Below, piece by piece: positions 16,933 to 25,342 of a stretch of DNA of 64,000 nt. Position numbers and translations under genes: made by a program. The DNA comes from Tianweitania populi (GTDB lineage Bacteria; Pseudomonadota; Alphaproteobacteria; Rhizobiales; Rhizobiaceae), in assembly GCF_014652875.1 (NCBI RefSeq), contig NZ_BMZQ01000001.1, forward strand, positions 1,736,001-1,800,000. The letters are read 5' to 3'. Position 1 is the stretch's first letter; each line of letters opens with the position of its first letter. The notes beneath the pieces were generated by a model. The model did no database searches and was not told the origin of the DNA. It worked only from the letters and a program-made list of their open reading frames with translations.

Positions 16933-17693
16933 TTTGATGCTTGTTTCCCTTGTTGAAGCTCAGTGATCGCCTCGGCAGCCGCGCGCAGCGGCGCTTCGAA
17001 GCTCGCGAGCTCGAACCGGGTTTGCGGCATGATCAGCGAAACGGTGGCGGAGCAGCGCCCGCGCAGATCGAAGATCGGCGCCGCCATCGCGATCACGCCG
17101 CTCTGCGTGTAGCCGGAGGACACCGCGTAGCCGTTCTGGCGGGTTGCCTCGAGCACCACCTCGTCCGCCAGAGGCTCATCATTGGCACGCAGCCGCGCGA
17201 GCATGCCCTCATCCGCGAAGGCCGTCAGCACGCGGCCCGAGGCCGAGCCTTCCAGGGACATGGTCGTGCCGATCTTCTGTTCGGCCCGCAGCAGGCTTTG
17301 CGATCCAACACGCGCAACAATGCGCGGCAAGCCGCCTTCGAGCACCGCCAAGGACGCGGTTTCTCCGACCTCCTGCACCAACTTTTCCAACACCGAGCGG
17401 GCGCGCGTGCCGAGATCGGCCTGTTCAAGGGCAGCATCGGCGATGCGGCAGGCATGCATGGACAAGCGATAGCGCATGTCGTCGTCCTGCTCGACCCAGC
17501 CAGCTTCCATCAGCGTCAGCAGCCGCTGATACGCAGTCGGCCGCGACAACTGCATGGCGGCGGCGATCTCCGGCAGCTTCATGCTGCGCGAACTGTTCGC
17601 CAGCACATCCAGCACGGCCATGGTCTTGAGCACGGTGCTCAAGGCCCGAACCCCACCTTCGCTCTGTATTCGCTTAGAATATGCAGTATCCAT
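16929..17693 (-). CDS. IclR-family transcription regulator
   Basis: A 254-aa IclR-type protein: N-terminal winged helix (KLPEIAAAMQLSRPTAYQRL), then the effector domain (GSASGRVLTAFADEG; GVIAMAAPIFDLRG). I place the start at the ATG at 17693 (MDTAYSKRIQSEGG); a palindrome covers this codon. It is the first gene of the operon and overlaps the 572-aa gene by 4 nt, so the regulator is co-expressed with its likely targets. The effector is probably the pathway substrate or a product. Confidence 0.88.
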   Translation of the reverse strand: MDTAYSKRIQSEGGVRALSTVLKTMAVLDVLANSSRSMKLPEIAAAMQLSRPTAYQRLLTLMEAGWVEQDDDMRYRLSMHACRIADAALEQADLGTRARSVLEKLVQEVGETASLAVLEGGLPRIVARVGSQSLLRAEQKIGTTMSLEGSASGRVLTAFADEGMLARLRANDEPLADEVVLEATRQNGYAVSSGYTQSGVIAMAAPIFDLRGRCSATVSLIMPQTRFELASFEAPLRAAAEAITELQQGKQASK

Positions 17694-17697
17694 ACTG
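17684..17697. promoter_or_regulatory. Palindrome over the IclR start codon, likely autoregulatory operator
   Basis: CAGTAT and ATACTG flank two bases, a perfect 6-2-6 inverted repeat that includes the chosen ATG of the IclR gene. IclR proteins bind short AT-rich palindromes of about this size. Binding here would block transcription of the whole operon. Confidence 0.5.
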
Positions 17698-17800
17698 AAT
17701 ACGGTCTTGTTGAATGGGCCCGCTGTCAAGCGCCTCAACCGTGCCAACGGCGGCTAGGAAGCGTCCTTTCGTCCTATCTGTCTGGAAAAGCTTGAGATAT

Positions 17801-17814
17801 TTTTTTGCAAAAAA
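17801..17814. promoter_or_regulatory. AT-rich palindrome in the IclR/XRE divergent region
   Basis: TTTTTTGCAAAAAA is a perfect 14-bp palindrome in the 253-nt region between the divergent regulators. It could be an operator or a bent promoter element. Nothing in the sequence says which protein binds it. Confidence 0.35.
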
Positions 17815-17946
17815 CGCGCTATGATGCGGCATATTTGTAGATCGTCCGGTCATTATCTTAAACATTCCTGCTCAGGCACATGCTGACTCACAGCCTAGCG
17901 CCATCGGGAAACAGGCTGCCTGACGAACAAGGAAGGGCACGCGATC

Positions 17947-18531
17947 TTGGATTTTCAGTTTGATATCGGCGCTCGTTTGAAGGCGATGCGCTCGGCCGCC
18001 GGCCTGTCCCAGCGCCAGCTGGCGGAGCGCGCAAACGTGCCGCATGCGCAGATCTCGAATGTCGAGAAGAACAAGGTCAGCCCGTCCGTGTCCACCCTGC
18101 GCCGCATCCTCAGCGGCGTCGGCGTCAGCATGGCGGACTTCTTTGAGCCGGAACGCGAAGTGCCGCCCGGCCCGTTCTTCGAAGCGGATCAGCTGCTTGA
18201 TCTAACATCAAAAATTGCCGTAAACGCCATCGGCGAAGGCACTGGCCGCATGGCTTTCCGCCAGATCGGCGATGCGCGCAGCCACAATCTGCAGATCCTC
18301 CACGAAGTCTATGAGCCGGGCGCCGATACGGGCGAAACCCTGTTGCAGCATCCCTCGTCGGAAGGCGGCTATGTCGTGGAAGGCGAGTTGGAGGTGACGG
18401 TGGATTCCGAGATTCGCGTGTTGCGCGCCGGCGAAGCCTATCTGTTCGATAGCCGCCAGCCGCATCGCTTCCGCAACCCGTCGGACAACCGAACGATCGT
18501 CATCTCCGCCTGCACACCACCCTACCTGTGA
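17947..18531 (+). CDS. XRE-family regulator with cupin domain (PuuR-like)
   Basis: A 194-aa regulator: helix-turn-helix at residues about 8-62 (GLSQRQLAERANVPHAQISN) and a C-terminal cupin domain (YEPGADTGETLLQH; YVVEGELEVTVD; RQPHRFRNPS). This is the layout of PuuR, the putrescine repressor. A TTG start is used with GGAAGGG about 11 nt upstream. It precedes a GabT-type aminotransferase and faces the amine-importer operon, so it probably senses the imported amine or a breakdown product. Confidence 0.85.
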   Translation: MDFQFDIGARLKAMRSAAGLSQRQLAERANVPHAQISNVEKNKVSPSVSTLRRILSGVGVSMADFFEPEREVPPGPFFEADQLLDLTSKIAVNAIGEGTGRMAFRQIGDARSHNLQILHEVYEPGADTGETLLQHPSSEGGYVVEGELEVTVDSEIRVLRAGEAYLFDSRQPHRFRNPSDNRTIVISACTPPYL

Positions 18532-18553
18532 CGGTCACAATCTTGAACAAGAC

Positions 18554-18573
18554 TTGCTCATTATTTTGAGCAA
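18554..18573. promoter_or_regulatory. Inverted repeat before gabT, likely XRE-cupin operator
   Basis: TTGCTCA and TGAGCAA are perfect 7-nt arms around 6 nt. A second partial repeat, GAGCA/TGCTC, follows at once, and the half-site TGCTCA recurs at 17869-17874 before the XRE gene. A shared operator for the PuuR-like regulator is the simplest reading. Confidence 0.45.
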
Positions 18574-18611
18574 CGATATGCTCTCCTTCGATCGTACCTA
18601 GGAGAGCCGTC

Positions 18612-19910
18612 ATGTCGTTGTCCCAGCAGTTGCAGAGCCGCCAGAAAGCCGCCGTCGCGGGGGGCGTCGGCACACGATCCATTTACGCCGAGCGCGCGCT
18701 GAACGCCGAACTGTGGGACGTGGAAGGCAAGCGTTACATCGATTTCGCTGCCGGCATCGCCGTCAACAACACCGGCCACCGCCACCCCAAGGTGATCGGC
18801 GCCGTGCAGGCGCAGGTCGAGCATTTCACCCATACCTGCTTCCACGTCGCACCCTATGAAGGCTACATCCGCCTGGCCGAGCGCCTGAATGCGATGGCGC
18901 CCACCGGTGGCGAAAACCGCACAATGCTGGTCACCACCGGCGCCGAAGCCGTCGAGAACGCCGTCAAGATCGCCCGCGCTTACACCAAGCGTCCAGCCGT
19001 CATCGCCTTTTCCGGCGCCTTTCACGGCCGCACGATGCTGGGCATGGCGCTGACCGGCAAGGTCGCGCCCTACAAGAAGAACTTCGGCCCGTTCCCGGCC
19101 GAGATCTACCACGCGCCCTTCCCCAACACCTACACCGGCCCATCGGAAGACGAAGCCTTTGCCGGCCTCGAGCGGCTGTTTGCAGCCGACATCGATCCGG
19201 ACCGCGTTGCAGCCTTCATTATCGAGCCCGTACAGGGCGAAGGCGGCTTCAACGTCGCGCCCTTCACCTTCCTCAAGCGCCTGCGCGAACTGGCCGACCG
19301 CCACGGCATCCTGCTGATTGCCGACGAAGTGCAGACCGGCATGGCGCGCACCGGCAAGATGTTCGGCTTCGAACATGCCGGCGTGAAGCCCGACCTCATC
19401 ACCATGGCCAAAGGCCTCGCCGGCGGCTTCCCGCTTTCGGCCGTCACCGGCCGCGCCGAAATCATGAACGCCGCTCATCCCGGCGGTCTTGGCGGCACCT
19501 ATGCCGGCAATCCGCTCGCCGTTGCCGCCGCCAATGCGGTGCTCGACGTGATCGAGGAAGAGCAGCTGTGCGAACGCGCCACGATGATTGGGGAGCGCAT
19601 CACGTCGCGCCTCCAAGCCTTGGCTGAGCGCCAGGGCATGGAGCGCATCGGCCATGTGCGCGGCCTCGGCGCCATGGTCGCCTTCGAACTCGTGCATGAC
19701 CGCGCCACCCAGGAAGCGGCACCCGAACTCACGGCCAGCATCGTCGCCGAAGCGGAAAAGCGCGGCCTGATCCTGTTGTCTTGTGGCACGCGCTTCAACG
19801 TCATCCGCATCCTCACGCCGCTCACCATCGGCGAGGACACGCTGGAAGAAGGTCTGGAGATCCTAGAAGCTTCGGTGGAAGCCGCCTTTTCGGGCCACGC
19901 CAACCACTAA
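18612..19910 (+). CDS. gabT: 4-aminobutyrate-type aminotransferase (GabT/PuuE-like)
   Basis: A 432-aa class III PLP aminotransferase. Seen are FSGAFHGRTMLGMALTG, the cofactor Asp in LLIADEVQTGMARTG, and the PLP Lys in TMAKGLAGGFPL. Length and motifs are typical of 4-aminobutyrate:2-oxoglutarate aminotransferase, which gives succinate semialdehyde; related enzymes take other omega-amines. AGGAGA precedes the ATG. It follows the PuuR-like regulator, supporting a role in amine breakdown. The precise amine is not certain. Confidence 0.88.
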   Translation: MSLSQQLQSRQKAAVAGGVGTRSIYAERALNAELWDVEGKRYIDFAAGIAVNNTGHRHPKVIGAVQAQVEHFTHTCFHVAPYEGYIRLAERLNAMAPTGGENRTMLVTTGAEAVENAVKIARAYTKRPAVIAFSGAFHGRTMLGMALTGKVAPYKKNFGPFPAEIYHAPFPNTYTGPSEDEAFAGLERLFAADIDPDRVAAFIIEPVQGEGGFNVAPFTFLKRLRELADRHGILLIADEVQTGMARTGKMFGFEHAGVKPDLITMAKGLAGGFPLSAVTGRAEIMNAAHPGGLGGTYAGNPLAVAAANAVLDVIEEEQLCERATMIGERITSRLQALAERQGMERIGHVRGLGAMVAFELVHDRATQEAAPELTASIVAEAEKRGLILLSCGTRFNVIRILTPLTIGEDTLEEGLEILEASVEAAFSGHANH

Positions 19911-20034
19911 ACCCCGAGCGATCGGCCGGATGGCTCAAGCCTTTGCGCCCTCTGGCTGATCGCGCCCACACATTGCGTCGTGCAGCCTGCTGCGCGATAC
20001 CTGTCTTGTTTCCATTGGCGAAAGGAAAGTGGCC

Positions 20035-21585
20035 ATGAACGGCGCTGATATGCTGTGCGACGTGCTGCTGGTGAACGAAATCGACACCTGCTTCGCCAAT
20101 CCCGGCACATCCGAGATGCATTTCGTGGCGGCGCTCGATCGCAAGCCTGAGATGCGCTGCGTGCTCGGCCTGTCCGAAGGCGTGGTGACGGGTGCGGCCG
20201 ATGGCTATGCCCGCATGGCCGACAAGCCGGCCGCAACCCTGCTGCATCTCGGGCCCGGCCTGGCCAACGGCCTTGCCAATCTCCACAATGCGCGCCGCGC
20301 CCGCACGCCGATGCTCAACGTGGTCGGCGATCATGCGACCTACCACCTGCAACACGATGCACCGCTGACCTCCGACATCGAAAGCCTGGCGCGGCCCATG
20401 TCGCAGTGGGTCGGCCGCGTCGCCAATGCGCAGGATGTGCGCTCGAAGACCGAGGAAGCCTACACTGCCTCTTTGACCAAGCGCGGCGTGTCGACGCTGA
20501 TCCTGCCCGCCGACGCCGCCTGGACCGGCCTTGAAGCGCCTGCTCCGACGCGCGTGCAGATCCCGGCCGCACCGCTTCCCGAAACATCGGAGATCGAAGC
20601 CGCCGCGGCGGCGCTGCGCGGTGCACGCAAAGGTGTACTGATCCTCGCCGGTCTCGCTTTGCGCGAAAAGGCGTTGGAAACGGCCGGCCGCATCGCCGCC
20701 GCCACAGGCGCTGCCCTGTTCACACAAACGCCCGCGCGCATGGAACGCGGTGCTGGCCGCGTCGGCGCGACACGCGTGCCCTATCCCATCGCGCAGGCCG
20801 TGGAATCCTTGAAGGCGTTCGATGTCGCCGTCTGCATTGGCGCACCGCAGCCCGTCGGCTTCTTCGCCTATCCCGATAAGCCCGGCCTGATGCTGCCGCC
20901 CGGCTGCGAGGTGCTGGAAATCGGCACGCCCGAACACGATCTTGCCGCGACGCTGGAAGCCATCGCCGATGAACTCGGCGCCGGAGAAGGCAAGCCCTTC
21001 ACGCGCAATCCATTCAACCAAAACGAGATCGCCGCACCGACTGGCGCCTTGAACGGCGACTCCATCTCCATCGCGGTTGCCCGCGCTCTGCCGGAAAATG
21101 CGATTATCTGTGAAGAAGCGCTCACCTCGGCGGGCCAGCTTGCTACCCTGGCGCCCGGTCTGCATCCGCATGATTATCTCACCATTACGGGCGGCGCGAT
21201 CGGCATCGGCATCCCTTTATCGGCTGGTGCGGCCATCGCCAGCCCCGGCCGGAAGGTCATTTCGCTGCAGGCCGATGGCAGCGGCATGTACACGGTTCAG
21301 GGCCTGTGGACGCAGGCGCGCGAAAACCTGGATATCGTGACCGTCATCTATTCCAACCGGAAATACGCCATCCTCCAGGGCGAGATGCGCAATGTCGGCG
21401 TCAACGACTTCGGCGTGAATGCCCGCCGCATGCTCGACCTCGACAAGCCCGAACTGGACTGGTGCGCCCTGGCCAAGGGTATGGGCGTCGAAGCCGGCCG
21501 TGCCACCACGATCGAGGAGTTCACCAAGCTGTTCGACGCCGCCTTGTCGCGCAAAGGTCCATTCCTGATCGAGGCGATGATCTAG
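20035..21585 (+). CDS. ThDP-dependent enzyme of the acetolactate synthase/decarboxylase family
   Basis: A 516-aa three-domain ThDP enzyme. The ThDP-activating Glu lies in LGLSEGVVTGAADGYARM, and the cofactor-binding motif reads ADGSGMYTVQGLWTQARE up to YSNRKYAIL. AAGGAA lies 7 nt before the ATG at 20035. It is shorter than true IlvB and lies next to no small regulatory subunit, so a 2-keto-acid decarboxylase of the MdlC type is more likely than acetolactate synthase. In this context it could act on the keto acid formed by one of the aminotransferases. Confidence 0.8.
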   Translation: MNGADMLCDVLLVNEIDTCFANPGTSEMHFVAALDRKPEMRCVLGLSEGVVTGAADGYARMADKPAATLLHLGPGLANGLANLHNARRARTPMLNVVGDHATYHLQHDAPLTSDIESLARPMSQWVGRVANAQDVRSKTEEAYTASLTKRGVSTLILPADAAWTGLEAPAPTRVQIPAAPLPETSEIEAAAAALRGARKGVLILAGLALREKALETAGRIAAATGAALFTQTPARMERGAGRVGATRVPYPIAQAVESLKAFDVAVCIGAPQPVGFFAYPDKPGLMLPPGCEVLEIGTPEHDLAATLEAIADELGAGEGKPFTRNPFNQNEIAAPTGALNGDSISIAVARALPENAIICEEALTSAGQLATLAPGLHPHDYLTITGGAIGIGIPLSAGAAIASPGRKVISLQADGSGMYTVQGLWTQARENLDIVTVIYSNRKYAILQGEMRNVGVNDFGVNARRMLDLDKPELDWCALAKGMGVEAGRATTIEEFTKLFDAALSRKGPFLIEAMI

Positions 21586-21647
21586 GCACACCGCCTTCCA
21601 CAAATTTGCGCGAACACGTCGCGCCGGGCGGCACGGTGAAATCTGCT

Positions 21648-23498
21648 ATGAGGCAGGTCCACGCTGATTCCTTTTGCAGACCGCTTTTGACCAACTCCCC
21701 CCTCGCCATCCTGAAGACCGTTTACGGTTATGACGCCTTCCGCGGTCTTCAGGGTGAAATCGTCCAGCATGTCATCGAAGGCAACAATGCCTTCGTTCTG
21801 ATGCCGACCGGTGGCGGCAAGTCGTTATGCTACCAAATTCCGGCTCTTGCCCGGCCGGGCATGGGTCTGGTCATCTCGCCGCTGATTGCGCTGATGGCCG
21901 ATCAGGTTTCGGCCCTGCGCCAGGCCGGCGTCAAAGCCGCAGCCCTCAACTCCGATCTCGCCGGCGAAGACCGCTATGCCCTGTGGCGCGACATGCAGGA
22001 CGGCAAGCTGGACCTGCTTTACATCGCGCCCGAAACCCTGCTGCGCGGCGACATCCTCGAGCGCCTGACCCGTATCCCATTGTCGCTGATCGCCATCGAC
22101 GAAGCGCACTGTCTGTCGCAATGGGGTCACGACTTCCGCCCGTCCTATCGCCAGCTCGATGCGCTGGTCACCATGTTCCCTGACACGCCGCGCATGGCCC
22201 TGACAGCAACCGCCGACGAGCCGACCCGCGCGGAAATCCTGTCCCATCTTCAGATCGAGGAAGACGACGCCTTCATCGCCGGCTTCGACCGTCCCAACAT
22301 CCGCTATGCCATTCAGGAAAAGGACAATCCGCGCGCCCAGCTGAAGCGCTTCCTGAAGGGCCACGAGGGTGAAAGCGGCATCGTTTATTGCCTGTCGAAG
22401 CGCAAGACCGAGGAGACCGCCTCGTGGCTGCGCGAACAGGGCTATGATGCGCTGGCCTATCACGGCGGCATGGACAAGGCCGACCGCGAAGCCAACCAGG
22501 CGCGCTTCCAGCATGGCGAAGCCATCATCATGGTCGCGACGATCGCCTTCGGCATGGGCATCGACAAGCCGGATGTCCGCTTCGTTGCCCATATCGACCT
22601 GCCCGGCAGCATCGAGGCCTATTATCAGGAAACCGGCCGCGCCGGCCGAGACGGCCTGCCGTCCGACACGATGATGCTTTACGGCTATGAAGACATCGCG
22701 CTGCGCAGCCGCTTCATCGAGGAATCCGGCGCGCCCGACCAGCGCAAGCATATGGAACGGCAAAAGCTCGACGCCCTGCTCGGCCTGGCCGAAACGCCAA
22801 GCTGCCGCCGCCAGGTGCTGCTGTCCTACTTCGGTGACCATTGCGAGCCTTGCGGCAACTGCGATACCTGCGCCGAGCCGCCGCAACTCTTCGACGGCAC
22901 GATTGCCGCGCAGAAGGCCCTGTCCTGCATCCACCGCACCGGCGCGCGCTTCGGCCAGGCCTATATCGTCGATGTGCTTTTAGGCGTGGAAAGCGACCGC
23001 GTTTCTCAGCTCGGCCACGACCAGATTTCCACCTGGGGCATCGGCAAGGAATTGGACAACCGCACCTGGCGCGCCATCCTGCGCCAGCTGATTGCGCTGC
23101 GCTTCATCGATGTCGATTTGACCGGCCATGGCGGCTTGTCGATCGCCGATGGTGGGCGCCAGTTCCTGCGCGACAAGCCCACGCTCATGCTGCGCGTGCC
23201 ATCCGCACCCCGCCCGGCCAGCGGTCGCGACAGAGTGTCGGGCAAAGCCGTTTCAACCACGATACCGGAAGAACACCGTGCGTTGTTTCAGGCTTTGCGT
23301 GAAAAGCGCTCCGAGATCGCCCGCACCCAAAACCTGCCGCCTTATGTGATTTTTCACGACAAGACGCTGATCGAACTTGCGGCGGCCCGCCCCTCGTCAC
23401 GCGCGGAAATGGCGAGGGTTCCCGGCGTCGGCGAGGCCAAGCTCGATCGCTACGGTCCGGCCTTTTTGTCGGTCATCGCCGAACAAGCGGACCTGTAA
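21648..23498 (+). CDS. recQ: ATP-dependent DNA helicase RecQ
   Basis: A 616-aa RecQ with all parts: Walker A LMPTGGGKSLCYQ, the DEAH box IAIDEAHCLSQWGHDFR, motif VI QETGRAGRDG, a zinc site with Cys in CRRQVLLSYFG and CEPCGNCDTC, the RQC region and a C-terminal HRDC domain (RVPGVGEAKLDRYG). It unwinds DNA in recombination repair. The ATG at 21648 lacks a strong ribosome site; a TTG at 21687 is an alternative. It looks unrelated to the catabolic genes before it. Confidence 0.93.
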   Translation: MRQVHADSFCRPLLTNSPLAILKTVYGYDAFRGLQGEIVQHVIEGNNAFVLMPTGGGKSLCYQIPALARPGMGLVISPLIALMADQVSALRQAGVKAAALNSDLAGEDRYALWRDMQDGKLDLLYIAPETLLRGDILERLTRIPLSLIAIDEAHCLSQWGHDFRPSYRQLDALVTMFPDTPRMALTATADEPTRAEILSHLQIEEDDAFIAGFDRPNIRYAIQEKDNPRAQLKRFLKGHEGESGIVYCLSKRKTEETASWLREQGYDALAYHGGMDKADREANQARFQHGEAIIMVATIAFGMGIDKPDVRFVAHIDLPGSIEAYYQETGRAGRDGLPSDTMMLYGYEDIALRSRFIEESGAPDQRKHMERQKLDALLGLAETPSCRRQVLLSYFGDHCEPCGNCDTCAEPPQLFDGTIAAQKALSCIHRTGARFGQAYIVDVLLGVESDRVSQLGHDQISTWGIGKELDNRTWRAILRQLIALRFIDVDLTGHGGLSIADGGRQFLRDKPTLMLRVPSAPRPASGRDRVSGKAVSTTIPEEHRALFQALREKRSEIARTQNLPPYVIFHDKTLIELAAARPSSRAEMARVPGVGEAKLDRYGPAFLSVIAEQADL

Positions 23499-23512
23499 GA
23501 AAGCGCTGTTTC

Positions 23513-23977
23513 TCAGCCGCGACCGCGATAAGGCGGCACGCCCTGTTCCGGGATCCACACGCCTTCTGGCGCCGCACCGCTTTGCCAGAACACATCGATC
23601 GGAATGCCGCCGCGCGGATACCAGTAGCCGCCAATCCGAAGCCAGCGCGGCTGGAGAAAGTCCACCAGCCGGCGCGCGATCGACACGGTGCAGTCCTCGT
23701 GGAAGGCGCCATGATTGCGGAAGGAGCCGAGGTAAAGCTTCAGCGACTTCGATTCCACCAGCCAGTCGCCGGGCACGTAATCGATCATCAGATGCGCGAA
23801 ATCCGGCTGACCGGTCATCGGGCACAGCGAGGTGAATTCCGGCGCGGTGAAGCGAACGACATAGGAAACGTCGGCCTGCGGATTGGCCACCCGTTCAAGT
23901 TCCGCCTCTTCCGGGCTTTGCGGCAACGTCGTCGCGCTGCCCAACTGCTTGAGATTGTCGTAGATCGTTTCGGTCAT
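23513..23977 (-). CDS. queF: NADPH-dependent 7-cyano-7-deazaguanine reductase QueF
   Basis: A 154-aa short-form QueF that reduces preQ0 to preQ1 in queuosine synthesis. The catalytic Cys is in [14 protein letters not shown] (C52) and the QueF signature is [21 protein letters not shown] without its last residues altered. I looked for a preQ1 riboswitch upstream and saw none. The gene is convergent with recQ and lies 42 nt downstream of the zur stop, possibly on the same transcript. Confidence 0.93.
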   Translation of the reverse strand: MTETIYDNLKQLGSATTLPQSPEEAELERVANPQADVSYVVRFTAPEFTSLCPMTGQPDFAHLMIDYVPGDWLVESKSLKLYLGSFRNHGAFHEDCTVSIARRLVDFLQPRWLRIGGYWYPRGGIPIDVFWQSGAAPEGVWIPEQGVPPYRGRG

Positions 23978-24019
23978 CGAATTCGTTTCGTTATGCGCTT
24001 TATGCGCGAAGCGGCGCTT

Positions 24020-24418
24020 TTACGCCGCCAGACAGTTCGCGCAAGTGCCACGCATCTCGATCGTCGTCTTGGACAAACGGAAAGCATGGTCCTTCGACCA
24101 ACCCTTCAACCGCTCTTCCACCACCGCATCGCAGAACTCGTCAACCCGTCCGCAAGTGTCGCAGATGCCGAAGGCGATCACCCCATGCTTGTGGTCGTGC
24201 GAGTGGGTGCAGGCAACAAAGGAGTTGATGCTTTCCAGCCGGTGCACCAGCCCGAACTCCATCAGCTTGTCCAACGCCCGGTAAACCTGCAGCGGCGCGC
24301 GAAAGCCTTTGTCGCGCAGCTGGTCGAGCAGCGAGTAAGCGCTGAGCGGGCCTTCGGTATGCGAAAGCACGTCCAGCACGAGCGACTGGTTCTTCGTCAG
24401 TTCCTGTGCGTGAACCAT
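24020..24418 (-). CDS. zur: Zinc uptake regulator Zur (Fur family)
   Basis: A 132-aa Fur-family protein. It has a winged-helix N-terminus (KNQSLVLDVLSHTEGPLSAY), a metal-binding middle (CTHSHDHKHG) and two Cys pairs, CDTC and CANC, that form the structural zinc site. The ATG at 24418 (MVHAQELTKNQ) fits the family start. It is divergent from znuCBA across a Zur-like box, so it is Zur rather than Fur or PerR. Confidence 0.9.
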   Translation of the reverse strand: MVHAQELTKNQSLVLDVLSHTEGPLSAYSLLDQLRDKGFRAPLQVYRALDKLMEFGLVHRLESINSFVACTHSHDHKHGVIAFGICDTCGRVDEFCDAVVEERLKGWSKDHAFRLSKTTIEMRGTCANCLAA

Positions 24419-24457
24419 TCTCTCATCATTCCCGTTTGACAGCGCATCGATCATCAA

Positions 24458-24472
24458 TGTAATAACATCACA
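24458..24472. promoter_or_regulatory. Zur box between zur and znuC
   Basis: TGTAATAACATCACA is a near-palindrome (TGTAAT/ATCACA, one mismatch) and closely resembles the E. coli znu operator core TGTTATAATATCACA. It lies 40 nt before zur and 55 nt before znuC, so it can repress both in zinc-replete cells. Confidence 0.75.
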
Positions 24473-24526
24473 TCGACCTGATCTCAAGGCCGACGATCTT
24501 TCTAAGCGCGGGATATTCCCTGTTCG

Positions 24527-25342
24527 ATGGCCGAAGCCTGTATCACATTTAGCGATCTGACGCTCGGCTACAACAACCACCCTGCGGTTCATCACCTCAC
24601 GGGTACGGTAGCCAAGGGTTCCCTGACGGCGATCGTCGGCGCCAACGGATCGGGAAAATCGACGTTGATGAAGGGAATTGTCGGCGTTTTGAAGCCGATT
24701 TCCGGCAAAGTCGCGGTAAAAAGCGGCAATCGCATCGCCTATTTACCCCAACAATCGGAACTTGATCGGTCATTTCCGGCGCGTGTGGTGGATCTCGTGT
24801 CACTCGGTTTATGGCCCCGACGCGGACTGCTTGGCCGCTATCGTCCCGAAGATTGCGATGCCGTATCGCGCGCTTTGGTCGCGGTCGGCCTCGCAGGTTT
24901 CGAGAAGCGGCCGATCGATACCCTGTCTGGCGGACAGTTGCAGCGCGCGCTGTTCGCTAGAGTTCTGGTGCAGGACGCCGACCTGATCCTGCTCGACGAA
25001 CCCTTCAACGCCATCGACATGAAGACGCTGAGCGACCTGATCGCGCTCATCAAGCGCTGGCATCAGGAAAGCCGCACGATCCTGGTCGTGGCGCATGATT
25101 TCGACCTCGTGCGCGAGCATTTCCCCCAAGCTCTTCTCTTGGCCCGCCAGCCCGTCGCCTGGGGCGACGCCCGCAAGACGCTGGCGCCCGAAAACCTGCT
25201 GCGCGCGCGCCAATTCCATGAAGCCTGGGATGAAACCGCCCCTTGGTGCGGCCCGGACGATGCTCACAGCCACCATCATGACGGCGAGCATCATCACCAT
25301 CATGACCATGCGCCCGATGCGATCCACAAGGGAGCCGCATGA
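24527..25342 (+). CDS. znuC: Zinc ABC importer ATPase ZnuC with His-rich tail
   Basis: A 271-aa ABC ATPase: Walker A VGANGSGKSTL, signature LSGGQLQRALFARVL, Walker B LILLDEPFNAID. The last 28 residues hold about eleven His in clusters (DAHSHHHDGEHHHHHDH), a probable cytosolic zinc-binding tail not found in the E. coli protein as I recall it. First gene of znuCBA, divergent from zur; the 3' end overlaps znuB by 4 nt. Confidence 0.92.
   Translation: MAEACITFSDLTLGYNNHPAVHHLTGTVAKGSLTAIVGANGSGKSTLMKGIVGVLKPISGKVAVKSGNRIAYLPQQSELDRSFPARVVDLVSLGLWPRRGLLGRYRPEDCDAVSRALVAVGLAGFEKRPIDTLSGGQLQRALFARVLVQDADLILLDEPFNAIDMKTLSDLIALIKRWHQESRTILVVAHDFDLVREHFPQALLLARQPVAWGDARKTLAPENLLRARQFHEAWDETAPWCGPDDAHSHHHDGEHHHHHDHAPDAIHKGAA

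Noticed and set aside
18561-22934. Several open frames of 370-450 codons on the minus strand
   Set aside because: They are antisense to gabT, the ThDP enzyme and recQ, which carry complete family motifs.
23978-24019. PreQ1 riboswitch upstream of queF
   Set aside because: The gap before queF is only 42 nt and shows no hairpin with an A-rich tail of the known class.
24527-25342. Iron or manganese importer instead of zinc
   Set aside because: Linkage to a Zur-type regulator, a Zur box and the long His loop of the binding protein favour zinc.
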